A DNA stretch of 64,000 nucleotides from Aeromonas piscicola (GTDB lineage: Bacteria > Pseudomonadota > Gammaproteobacteria > Enterobacterales > Aeromonadaceae), in contig NZ_CDBL01000086.1 of the NCBI RefSeq assembly GCF_000820005.1, positions 1 through 64,000 of the forward strand, in the 5' to 3' direction. Positions 16,685 to 25,316 of this stretch are shown piece by piece (positions within the stretch are counted from its first letter, which is position 1; each line of letters opens with the position of its first letter). The translations under genes and the position numbers were made by a program. The notes beneath the pieces were generated by a model. That model saw only the letters and a list, made by a program, of their open reading frames with translations. It was not told the origin of the DNA and searched no databases.

Positions 16685-17632
16685 ATGGCGTGTCTTGATG
16701 CGGCCTGGGTTGACGCCTGGCATCGCGCGTTCGTTTGGTTGTGCACCTCCAGGCGCAACCACCCAGCGAACTCGGATATTTGGCATTTGCGATTTCATTG
16801 GGCGAAAAATGAGCGAGCGTTGCTTCTCCAGTGCGCAACAGGCCAATACCGATTAAGTCCGATGCAGGTTATTGCTGGCCACGCCATGTGGTCCGCACAA
16901 GATGCACTGGTGTTGAAGTGGGTGGCCTTGTTGGTGTCAGGTCTGTTGCCCGACCATCATCGCTGTGAGCACGGAAAAGGCCGCGGTATTTTTTATTCCC
17001 GCCGCCGGCTGTCTCAGGCGTTGGTCGAACACGATTACGCATTTGCCTTGCGTACTGACATACGAGGGTACTACCAACATATTAAACGTGACCAGGTAAT
17101 GAGCATCGTGTCCGCTCATGTCCCGTCACCCGTGTTGCGAAGTCTGATAGCGCAATACCTGCATTATAGTGTTGAAGACGGGGGCGAGTTTCACACGCCT
17201 GAAATGGGTATCGGCCGCGGCTGCGCGCTGAGCCCTCTGATTGGCAGTGCCTTGCTTTACCATGTTGATGAACATTTTTGCCGTGTGGACGACATCTACT
17301 ACGCTCGTTACATGGATGATTTTATTATTTTAACGCGAACACGCTGGCGGTTACGTCAGCTCGTCCGCGAGCTCAACGTGTTTTTATCCAAGGGGGGATT
17401 TAGTCAACACCCCGACAAGACCTGGATAGGACGTTTGTCTCGTGGATTTGACTGGTTGGGGGGATGGTGGACGCAGCAAGGGCTCGTCGGCGTGTCCCCC
17501 CGTTCTCTAGAACTACATCGCGTTCGATGCCTGCGGCTTTATGAGCAAGGGTTGAGGTTGGGTTTGTCCGCATCGGAAAACGCAACTCGCCTGCAGCAGT
17601 ATCGGACGCGGTGGAATAAAATAATGGGATGA
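16685..17632 (+). CDS. Reverse transcriptase within the fimbrial operon
   Basis: 315-residue RNA-directed DNA polymerase with no added maturase, HNH or protease domain. Palm motifs in order: motif A LRTDIRGYY (Asp125), motif B GIGRGCALSPL (about 175-185), motif C ARYMDDFIIL (Asp211, Asp212), then GFSQHPDKTWIGR and GFDWLGGWW as motifs D/E. All three catalytic aspartates are present. An N-terminal stretch YRLSPMQVI and SGLLPDHHRCEHGKGRGI replaces the usual fingers motifs. It is not a classic group II intron protein (no maturase domain), not an obvious retron RT (no msr/msd seen), and not a textbook diversity-generating RT (no template repeat or Avd found). It follows the minor pilin by 7 bp and overlaps the adhesin start by ATGA, so it should be co-translated with fimbrial parts. 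Its role is unknown; diversification of the adhesin is a hypothesis. Confidence 0.9.
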   Translation: MACLDAAWVDAWHRAFVWLCTSRRNHPANSDIWHLRFHWAKNERALLLQCATGQYRLSPMQVIAGHAMWSAQDALVLKWVALLVSGLLPDHHRCEHGKGRGIFYSRRRLSQALVEHDYAFALRTDIRGYYQHIKRDQVMSIVSAHVPSPVLRSLIAQYLHYSVEDGGEFHTPEMGIGRGCALSPLIGSALLYHVDEHFCRVDDIYYARYMDDFIILTRTRWRLRQLVRELNVFLSKGGFSQHPDKTWIGRLSRGFDWLGGWWTQQGLVGVSPRSLELHRVRCLRLYEQGLRLGLSASENATRLQQYRTRWNKIMG

Positions 17633-18759
17633 ACCCAATGAACCCTGTAACAACCCATGCAACAAACCCCACACTGGGGGGAGTAGTTGCACTCGCCGCC
17701 ACCCTCCTGTGCATGCCGGCGGCCGCCGCCGGAACCCAAACGTTCCCAGTCTTCACGAACAGTGAGTGGACCGCCTCGACGACCCGCGACTGGACCGGGA
17801 GCGGGTCGGGCATCTGGATGACCGTGGTGCAACCGGTAGCCGGCAGCGGCACTGAAGCGACCATTGTCGCGACATTCCCTACTGGGACTAACTCCGGGCG
17901 CACCAACATGATCAACCAGACCATCTGGTCCTCCACGTACACCACTGAAACCACCAGCAAACTAGTAAAAACCGTCATCGATCGACACGCCTCTGACGCC
18001 GGCTATCTGCATACCTGCGACAACGCGTCCACCGGCAGCCCGTGCGGCCAAGTGTACGCGAACTTTCCTGTCAACCTCGGTCCCATTACCGACGGCTCTG
18101 AATCCAACTCGACCGAGGCTGTACGCTTGTACGAAAGGTGGCAAGAAGGGCAATGGGTACATTCCGCCACCCCATTGGCGTACAAGGTGTATACGGCTAT
18201 CCCTCCCGCCCTCATAACCGGAGAACGGTGTATAGGCTTCGGTGACGCGGCGACTACCAACGCTTCAGTAGACACGCCACCCTTCACGCTTAGAGTGACG
18301 GAGCAAGGGACGGGGCCGCTCTCATCCCTCGTGACAAACTCGCACGGGAAAATCCAGTGCTTCGGTCCCCGCACCATACCCACAACGGTAGTCAATAGCT
18401 GCGCCTTCCGATCCTCAGTTTACACTACAAACACCAAACAAAACTATAACCGGAAACCGTCCGCCGTGACGACCACGAGCAACGTGATACTCGCCCTGGA
18501 ATGCTCTGCATCAACCACCGTAAAAATCACGTCGTCCGCTGGCGGAAACGTCGTGGCGACTGCGACAGGAACCACACCCCTTGACGATATAACAGCCACC
18601 GCCTTTATCGACACTACACCCATCGATGAGACCCCGATCACACTCGACGCCGGTACCATGCGTGAGCTGCCCGTCGAACTCAAGGTCGCCAGCAACGCCG
18701 CGCACTCTGTAGGGAGAGTCGCGCTTACGGCGGCCGTGCTGACCATAACCGTCCAGTAA
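17629..18759 (+). CDS. Putative two-domain fimbrial tip adhesin
   Basis: 376 residues; the ATG overlaps the RT stop, and a second ATG three codons on is also possible. Signal peptide about 1-37 (LGGVVALAATLLCMPAAAA). Residues about 38-245 form a Thr/Ser-rich domain with no family I recognise, with cysteine pairs at 130/139 and 201/244. Residues about 255-376 look like a pilin domain: cysteines 258 and 292, and a final alternating strand (GRVALTAAVLTITVQ). A receptor-binding domain joined to a pilin domain is the layout of tip adhesins such as FimH and PapG. Base use differs sharply from the other fimbrial genes (few T, many ACC/ATC/GTC codons, frequent rare ATA), suggesting separate origin or unusual mutation. 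Confidence 0.75.
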   Translation: MNPMNPVTTHATNPTLGGVVALAATLLCMPAAAAGTQTFPVFTNSEWTASTTRDWTGSGSGIWMTVVQPVAGSGTEATIVATFPTGTNSGRTNMINQTIWSSTYTTETTSKLVKTVIDRHASDAGYLHTCDNASTGSPCGQVYANFPVNLGPITDGSESNSTEAVRLYERWQEGQWVHSATPLAYKVYTAIPPALITGERCIGFGDAATTNASVDTPPFTLRVTEQGTGPLSSLVTNSHGKIQCFGPRTIPTTVVNSCAFRSSVYTTNTKQNYNRKPSAVTTTSNVILALECSASTTVKITSSAGGNVVATATGTTPLDDITATAFIDTTPIDETPITLDAGTMRELPVELKVASNAAHSVGRVALTAAVLTITVQ

Positions 18760-19231
18760 CGGACCAAAGCGCGGGCGGGTCTACCCACCGTCCGCCCTTC
18801 GTGGCCGCACCTATGGCCAAGAACGCCACCGTAGCACGAAATCGCCCCGCCACAGGATGCTACCACGCAGCTGCTATCACGTGAGCAAGCACGCACCGCG
18901 ACGCGATTGAACCTGTGTGGACGATTCGGGCACATTCGGGTGGCTCCGGCTAGTCGCGCCTAAACAATAATCGCCTGCACTAGGCCTGCGTCCTCAACCA
19001 GTAATCTACTGCCCTACTCGTCGACAGACCCCGCTGCGCAAACTTGCACCTCGCAAAAAACTCCGGTTGTCTGCGCGGGTGGAAGGTCGCAAAACACGGC
19101 GGCCCGAACAATTATAAGAGAAGAACGTTCACGCCCCAGAAACACATCTCTATACCATTGGCCGGCAGGCGTCAAACCACTCTGCCCGCAACGGGGGGAT
19201 TACCTTGCCCGACTGCTGGGTTACCGACTTA
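18760..19231. other. Gene-free stretch between adhesin and IS3-family element
   Basis: About 470 bp with the same C-rich, T-poor character as the adhesin gene, so it probably arrived with it. No ORF of substance. A GC-rich hairpin (GGGCGG...CCGCCC) lies at about 18775-18800, close to the adhesin stop. An adenine-rich patch lies at 19038-19130 (GCAAAAAACTCC, GCAAAACACGG, AACAATTATAAGAG). It is a candidate for a template RNA for the upstream RT, but I found no repeat of adhesin sequence here. Confidence 0.45.
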
Positions 19232-19252
19232 TGAGGTGTCCTGACAAGATCG

Positions 19253-20215
19253 GACAGTCCCGGATCAAGCAGCCTGAGTAGCTTTCCTATAACCATACCT
19301 AACTCCGCGGGGCTAACACTGACACGTCGCGAATGCCGACGTTGGCGGTTGTATAAAAATCTCCATGTATTCCTGAATCGCTGGCTTAGCTTCCGGACTC
19401 GTCTTGAATCTAAGGTGATGAACCAGACCACTGCAACAGAAGACCCCCAGAAGCAACTACCGGAGAATGTCGAAGCGGGACCCCCCCGTGACTCGGAGGC
19501 CTGCTCGCCAAACTGGACCTAGAGAGCCCGGATGGCCTTGGCCCGTACTAGCTTACCCGGTCTGTGTGATGGATGTTCACACAAGCGACCCCTGCTGCAC
19601 AGCCCGAAACCGCGCCTGGCTGACCAACCGGTGGTCACCTCTCTCCCATCGCATAGCCCACAACTTCACAGGTAAACACATTCTTGAGGCCAGCAAGCAA
19701 AAGCCTGTCTTCGTCGGCGGCGATATAAGGTGATATCGCCGACCCAGACTGCGTTGGGCTTCGTCGGCGCAAAGGCGTGACCTGGGGGATTCTCCGCCAC
19801 CGGCAGGGAATGAGAAGAATGGGTTGTCGCCTTGCACTTGCGCTTTAGTTTGCAAGACAACCCCATTTCGCGGTGCAATCTCCCAATCCGGTCCCGCCCG
19901 GCGTAAAATCCTTCGTCGGCCAACGCAGCTTGTAAACGCGCTGCGCCATAGGTCTGGCGCGTCTTGCTGTGGGCAGCCCTAATGGCGACGTTGAGTCGTG
20001 ATCTTCTCGTTGGCGCTGTGACGGTGGACGCTGGCGCCAGTGGTAGAAGCCCGCACGAGAGACCTCCAGCACACGCCCAGATAACGAAAATGGGATAGAG
20101 GTCCTGCTGCTTGGCTATCCACGCGTACTTGGCAGTGACTCCTGAGCCAAGTTCGCGGCGGCCTTTTTATGATGTCGCGGTCCATGTTGGCTTGTGCGAG
20201 AGCTTCGCCTAGGCG
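19253..20215 (-). pseudogene. IS3-family OrfB transposase remnant plus 3' end of orfA
   Basis: Pieces in several frames spell out an IS3 OrfB: RVLEVSRAGFYHWRQRP at the start, then IGRLHREMGLS, PTKPNAVWVGDITLY (the rve domain with the first catalytic Asp) and, near the end, LYNRQRRHSRRVSVSPAEL. The 3' end of orfA (ALAQANMDRDIIKK) precedes it. Frameshifts and probable internal loss make it non-functional. Confidence 0.8.
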
Positions 20216-20226
20216 CCTGTAAATCC

Positions 20227-21523
20227 AATTGTGTAACCGCCCACGAATAAGTAACTATACAAAAAGGATACCTTCGCGGGTAAGCAATGGACCAATACAA
20301 AACTCATCGCACTCGCCGCTGAGTTGGCAAAAGACATTCATCCTTAAAAAGATCTCGGCACCCTCACCCAACAGCTGATCAAGCTCACCGTCGAGACCGC
20401 GCTTAATGCAGAGATGGACGAGCATCCGGGCTACCAGAAACACGCCCCACAAGGCCGCGGGACCGGCAACAGTCGTAATAGCTATTCCACCCTGCGCCTA
20501 AAAGGGCAGCACGGGGAGGTCACCATCCAGGCCCCTCGTGACCGTAACTCGTCCTTCGAGCCTCAGTTTGTCCGCAAGGGCCAGTCCCGTCTGACCCAGA
20601 TGGACGACCAGAGCCTCGCCCTCTACGCCAAGGGCTTGAGCACCCGGGATATCGTTGACGCGTTCTAAGAGATGTATGACGCCGACATCTCGGCGGGGCT
20701 GGTATCGAAGGTGACTGAACGCGTCATCGAGCAGCTCCACGAATGGCAAAACCGGCCGCTGGATCCGCACTACCATCGTCTATCTGGACTGCATTGTGCT
20801 GAAGATCCGCGAGAACCAGCGGGTGATTAACAAGTCGCTCTATCTGGCACTGGGCATCAATATGGAGTGTCACAAGGAGCTGTTGGGCCTGTGGCTGGCC
20901 GAGACCGAAGGGGCAAAGATCTGGCTGTCGGTCCTGACCGAGCTGAAGACCCGTGGCCTGGAAGACATCCTGATTGCGTGTGTGGATGGTCTCAAGGGCT
21001 TCCCTGATGCGATTGCTGTGGAGTATCCGCAGACCAAGATTCAACTGAGTATCGTCCACATGGTGCGCAACTCACTGCGCTATGTCTCCTGGGGGACTAC
21101 AAGGCGGTGACGGCGGAGCTGAAGCAGATCTACCAGTCTGCGACGGAACGTGAGGCTCAGCAGGCGCTGGCGGCCTTCGGCGAGCGCTGGGATAGCCAGT
21201 ACCCGCAGATAACGCGCTCCTGGCAGAGTAACTGGGCCAATCTGATCACGCTGTTCGATTATCCCCCCGCCATCCGGAAGGTGATTTACACCACCAATGC
21301 GATCGAGTCACTGAACAGCGTGCTGCGTAAAGCGACCAAGCAAAGGAAGCTCTTCCCGACCGACGACTCGGCGCTAAAAGTGGCGTTTCTCGCGATACAG
21401 CAGGCCTCCAAGAAATGGACCATGCCGATACAGAATTGGAAGCTTGCCCTAAATCGTTTTATTATCGAATTCGGTGATCGCCTGAACGGTCACCTGTAAT
21501 GGAGTGGGCAGTTACACAGAATT
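20227..21523 (+). mobile_element. Nested, broken IS256-family element
   Basis: Terminal repeats GTGTAACCGCCCAC (left) and its near-complement GTGGGCAGTTACAC (right) bracket a broken transposase on the plus strand. It lies inside orfA of the IS3 element. Both sides carry a related 23-bp sequence beginning GCTTGTGCGAGAGCTT (20190-20212 and 21525-21547), longer than a normal IS256 target duplication. Confidence 0.7.
20287..21499 (+). pseudogene. Broken IS256-family transposase
   Basis: Recognisable as a full IS256-type transposase, but split by an early frameshift in the N-terminal helix, an in-frame stop after STRDIVDAF (20666), another frameshift before IVYLDCIVLK (about 20770) and one after LRYVSW (about 21095). 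DDE landmarks remain: VYLDCIVLK, ACVDGLKGFPDA and TTNAIESLNSVLRKATKQRK. It is unrelated at element level to the intact IS256-family element at 9.7-11.1 kb. Confidence 0.85.
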
Positions 21524-21529
21524 AGCTTG

Positions 21530-21758
21530 TGCGAGAGCTTTGCGTAGCTGGGCCACCATCCTCCAGCTAGGCGACAGAACGCGCTCCGGGAATGACCGAG
21601 GTATCCTTTCCTCCTTTGGCTGCGACCACCCAGTTGCTCAGTGTGCCTTTGGCAATCCCAACCCTTCTGGCGGGTTCAGCTTGGCTAAGGCCTTGCTCCA
21701 ACCCCAGTCGAACCGCCTCTGCCCGAAACTCTGGTGAATAGTGTTCTCTCGATTTCAT
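21530..21758 (-). pseudogene. 5' part of IS3-family orfA
   Basis: Starts MKSREHYSPEFRAEAVRL, the usual N-terminus of IS3 OrfA helix-turn-helix proteins. The frame is lost after VAAKGGKD; in another frame RMVAQLRKALAQAN continues up to the nested IS256 element, which separates it from the rest of orfA. Confidence 0.8.
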
Positions 21759-21820
21759 TCAATACCCCCGATTGTCTCATCGTAACAATCGGGACTGTCT
21801 GTGAAAATCAGGATACCTCA

Positions 21821-22045
21821 GACTCTTGATCTCGTTGTAGGTCAGACACCTTTTTTCCAACATGCGGACGGCTAACACAACCCGTGGGCCACAAAAAAGC
21901 GTTGCAGAATGCGCAGCGACTGGCTTACCAGCTCTCGAGTGTTTGGGTTGTCGAATTCATCGGTGAGAAACTTGCTGAACGGGTAATGGATCGTTTCATC
22001 GTCGTGCAGAAGAAGGTTGTTACTCTTGGCACTAAATTGACGCAT
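21821..22045 (-). pseudogene. 5' fragment of a probable tyrosine recombinase (integrase) gene
   Basis: From the ATG, 57 codons read MRQFSAKSNNLLLHDDETIH, YPFSKFLTDEFDNPN, TRELVSQSLRILQRFFVAHG, then hit a stop. A one-base shift restores LAVRMLEKRCLTYNEIKSL up to the right end of the IS3-family element, which removed everything beyond. A short N-terminal region with conserved Phe and Leu positions and a SAM-like helical look is typical of phage- or island-type integrases, but the catalytic domain is absent, so the family call is tentative. The frameshift and the IS both inactivate it. Confidence 0.45.
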
Positions 22046-22094
22046 ATAAATAACGAGTTTTATCTAATGTGAAACCTGATTATAACGTCAACAA

Positions 22095-22107
22095 AAAAAG
22101 ACAAGCG
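22095..22107. terminator. Left half of a terminator hairpin split by the IS21-family element
   Basis: AAAAAGACAAGCG here pairs perfectly with CGCTTGTCTTTTT at 24733-24745. Removing the IS21-family element and one copy of its 5-bp duplication rebuilds a 13-bp stem with loop CTTTCA flanked by A and T runs, that is, a bidirectional intrinsic terminator. Confidence 0.75.
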
Positions 22108-22333
22108 CTTTCTGCATATTCTGGCCGATCATGAACACCGATTCCGGTTTAACGTGAACACCATTTCCGGACCAACGTGAACGCTCATTCCGGCTCAACC
22201 TGAACACTTTGCCCCTCCTTTCCGGAAACAGTGCTCAACATCCCGGAATTACCGTTCACACTCACCGGAATCATCCTTAACGCATTGATTTAATAACCTT
22301 TGATACGCTCTCCCTTTTGCCAGGGAAGAGCCT

Positions 22334-23876
22334 ATGTCTGCCAAGAGGATTGCAATGCGTAAAATTCGTGAAGTGCTGCGACTGCGGCTGGAGGCTCAGC
22401 TCTCTTTTCGCCAGATCAGTATCTGTACCAAGATCAGTGTCGGCTTCATCCAGAAACTCCTCAAAAGTGCCCAGACGCTCGGCCTGACCTGGCCCTTACC
22501 TACCGAGCTTGATGATGGCCGACTGGCTGCCCTGCTCTATCCGCAGGCCGATACCACCATCTCGGCCCGCCATGTTGTACCGGATTGGGCCCTCTGTCCA
22601 TCAGGAGCTCAAGCGTAAGGGGGTCTCCAAGCAACAGCTCTGGGAGGAGTACACCCAGCGCTATCCCAACAGCTGTTACAGCTACTCCCAGTTCTGCGAC
22701 CGTTACAAGTCCTGGTGTCAGTTGCAAAAGCGCTCCATGCGCCAGATCCATAAGGCGGGGGAAAAGCTCTTTATCGACTACTGCGGGCCCACGGTGTCCA
22801 TCGTCTCGCCGACTACGGGTGAGGTCCGTCAGGCCCAGATCTTTGTCGCCGTGCTTGGTGCGTCCAACTACACCTTTGCCGAGGCCACTTGGTCCCAGTC
22901 ACTGCCGGACTGGCTGCAAAGCCATGTCCGTGCCTTTGAGTTTTTCGGTGGTACACCGGCACTACTGATCCCCGACAACCTCAAGAGCGGTGTCAGCAAG
23001 GCTTGCCGATACGATCCCGAGCTCAACCCCAGCTACCAGCAGTTGGCCGAGCATTATCAGGTGGCGGTGATGCCAGCGCGCCCTTACAAGCCCAAGGACA
23101 AAGCCAAGGCTGAGGTGGGTGTGCAGATCGTCGAGCGCTGGATCCTGGCCCGTCTACGCCATCAGACCTTCTTCTCGCTTGCCGAGCTCAACCAGTGCAT
23201 CCGGGCTTTGTTAAATGAGCTCAACGAGCGCCCGTTCAAGCAACTGCCCGGTAACCGACGTGAAGCGTTTGAGCAGTTGGACCGCCCGGCACTGGGACCA
23301 CTGCCGGTGCATCCCTATCGCTATGTCGCCATCAAAACGGTCAAGGTCAACATCGACTATCACGTCAGCTATGAGCAGCACCGCTACTCAGTGCCACACC
23401 AGTATGTGGGCCAGCAACTGGAGCTCCATGCTGGCGACACTTTGCTTCAGGTCTATCACCAGCAACAGCTGGTCGCGAGCCATCCGCGTAAAACCATCCC
23501 GGGGATGAGCACGATCCCGGAACACATGCCGGAACGCCACAGCAAGCAGCAACGCTGGACGCTAGGCCGTCTCAAGCAGTGGGCTGCTGATATCGGACCG
23601 GGCACCTTGTGCTGGGTTAGCGAACGGCTGGAAGAGAAAGCCCATGCCGAGCAGGCATACCGACTCTGCCTGGGGCTACTTAGTCTTAGCCGGGAGTATC
23701 CGCCATCACGGGTCGAGGCCTGCTGCCAGCTGGCTAATCGGGAAGGACTAGTGCGACTCAAACAGCTCAAGTCGGTGCTGACCAGTGGCCGCGACCAACT
23801 GCCCGCAAGCCCGCTGAGCTACCCAGAGTTACCGCAAGAGCACGAGAACATCCGTGGCCCCCAGAGCTTCCACTAA
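22334..23876 (+). pseudogene. istA: IS21-family transposase IstA, frameshifted
   Basis: The N-terminal helix-turn-helix part (RKIREVLRLRLEAQLSFRQI) is in one frame up to PDW near 22580. The remainder ([20 protein letters not shown] onward) is in another, consistent with one extra G in a GGG run. DDE residues survive downstream: [19 protein letters not shown] and the Glu in [17 protein letters not shown] single-base homopolymer change could be a real mutation or a sequencing error. It ends 14 bp before istB. Confidence 0.85.
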
Positions 23877-23890
23877 AGAGGATACGCCCC

Positions 23891-24646
23891 ATGACCCAAC
23901 AAACCCTGACCCGCCTGAGAAACCTGAAGCTGACCGGCATGGCGGATGCCGTGCAACAACAACTTGAACAGGCGAGTACCTACGAAGGGCAGCCCTTCAT
24001 CGAGCGTCTAAGCCTGCTGGTCGAACACGAACAACTGAGCCGGGAGCAGCGTAAACAAGCTCGGCTGGTCAAGCAGGCAAGGCTCAAACTCCAGGCCACG
24101 GTGCAGGAGCTGGACTACCAGTCAGCACGCAACCTGGAGCGGTCACAGGTAGCAAATCTGGCCCAAGGAGAGTGGCTGCGCCGGGGCCAGAACCTGCTCA
24201 TTACCGGCCCCTGTGGCTGTGGAAAAACCTACCTGGCTTGTGCGCTGGGCTACCAAGCCTGCCAGCAAGGGCATAGCACTCGTTACTACCGGCTGCCACG
24301 TCTGCTGCTTGAACTGAGCCAGGCCAAGGTAGATGGCAGTTACGCCAGACTGCTGGGTCAACTGGCAAGGATAGAGCTGCTGATCCTCGATGACTGGGGA
24401 CTGGAAGCGGTGAATGCCGAGCAGCGCAACGCACTGCTGGAGATCATGGATGATCGGTATGGGAAATACTCGACGGTCGTGGTCAGTCAGCTGCCAACGG
24501 AAGAGTGGTACGCGAGCTTGGGGGACAACACCCTGGCAGATGCGATCCTGGACCGGCTGATGCACAACGCTCACCGGCTGTCACTGAAGGGAGAATCGAT
24601 GAGAAAGAGGAGAAGTGAGTTGACCCAATCTGAACAGTCGAGTTAG
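23891..24646 (+). CDS. istB: IS21-family helper ATPase IstB
   Basis: 251 residues, full length. DnaC/DnaA-like AAA+ ATPase with Walker A GPCGCGKTY (about residues 103-111) and Walker B LLILDDWGL, preceded by the IstB N-terminal region (TRLRNLKLTGMADAVQQQLE). It assembles on DNA and directs IstA to target sites. The frame is intact, but its partner istA is frameshifted, so the element is probably immobile unless helped in trans. Confidence 0.92.
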   Translation: MTQQTLTRLRNLKLTGMADAVQQQLEQASTYEGQPFIERLSLLVEHEQLSREQRKQARLVKQARLKLQATVQELDYQSARNLERSQVANLAQGEWLRRGQNLLITGPCGCGKTYLACALGYQACQQGHSTRYYRLPRLLLELSQAKVDGSYARLLGQLARIELLILDDWGLEAVNAEQRNALLEIMDDRYGKYSTVVVSQLPTEEWYASLGDNTLADAILDRLMHNAHRLSLKGESMRKRRSELTQSEQSS

Positions 24647-24779
24647 AAACGGGATGACGTGAGCGCGTTAAGGATCAGGGTGTTCACGTTGGCCGGAATG
24701 GCTGTTCAACTTCGCCGGAATACGCACTTTCACGCTTGTCTTTTTAGAGGGCTTCTACAACTAGGGTTGCTGCATTTTT

Positions 24780-25316
24780 TTGACGCTAGCCCTCGAATTT
24801 CACCCTCCACTCTGCGATGGGGAAAGAGTATCGGCACTCACCATTAAGCATGCCCAAATTGTCCACGACTGGTATCAGGAGAAGACAGTTTCTGCCCGGC
24901 TCCTGGATGGTGATGATCTATCAGTAGATATTGTGCGATTTGCAGACGTGCCTGCATTTGTAATTTTGAAAGCGCTGGCTCTGGATCAGCGTCAGGAGAG
25001 GAAGGATGCCGCTGACCTAATCCACGTGATCAGATACTCAGGCTCGATAGAGGAAGTCGCCGCCCTATTCGTTCAGCGCATTCGTTCAAAACAGCACCCA
25101 GAGGCCTTGAAAGATGGGTTCGCGGCGCTCGCTAGGCGTTTTGGGGATGACGAGCATGGTGAAGGCTATGAGAAGGTAGGGGCTGTTGCCTACGCTCACT
25201 TCTATGGTGAAGATGACGAAGACGAAGACGAAGATGAGCTTGTTGGTCGTCAGCGTTTTGCTGCAGGGTTAGTCCAGAACTTACTGACCGAGATTGAGAG
25301 GCAGCTGGCAATCTAA
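24780..25316 (+). pseudogene. 5'-truncated AbiEii-like nucleotidyltransferase remnant
   Basis: The stretch PAFVILKALALDQRQERKDA followed by ADLIHVIRYSG matches the C-terminal half of MNT-fold AbiEii/AbiGii-type toxins, where a (K/R)AxAxxxRxxxKDxxDL pattern follows the substrate-binding Lys. The N-terminal GSxxxxDxD catalytic core is missing: an in-frame stop lies 16 bp upstream of the TTG at the start. An acidic run (DDEDEDEDEDEL) near residue 145 is unusual. The nearest IS21 end is about 50 bp away and its insertion lay in a terminator, so the truncation predates it. It is probably a dead toxin-antitoxin or anti-phage remnant; a short functional protein cannot be excluded. Confidence 0.5.

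Larger units (their letters stand above)
19232..21820 (-). mobile_element. Decayed IS3-family element carrying a nested IS256-family element
   Basis: The ends are related inverted repeats: TGAGGTGTCCTGACAAGATC on the left, and TGAGGTATCCTGATTTTCAC read inward from the right, both continuing into GACAGTCCCG. The orfA and orfB remnants lie on the minus strand and are split by a nested IS256-family element at about 20227-21523. No clear target duplication. Many frameshifts show it is inactive. Confidence 0.8.
22113..24726 (+). mobile_element. IS21-family insertion sequence
   Basis: The ends match as inverted repeats (TGCATATTCTGGC on the left, TGCGTATTCCGGC read inward from the right). Several internal repeats of the type GTGAACACC..TTCCGG lie within both ends, as expected for multiple transposase sites of IS21 elements. 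A 5-bp duplication CTTTC flanks it (22108-22112 and 24727-24731). It carries istA (frameshifted) and istB (intact). Confidence 0.88.

Noticed and set aside
18700-19130. Possible template/variable repeat pair between the adhesin 3' end and downstream DNA (GTCGC...ACGGCGGCC in both)
   Set aside because: The match is short, needs gaps, and many differences are at non-adenine positions, unlike a DGR template-variable pair.
19232-21820. Target-site duplication for the IS3-family element
   Set aside because: The flanks (TTA on the left, GAC on the right) do not match; an AGTC match needs two extra bases.
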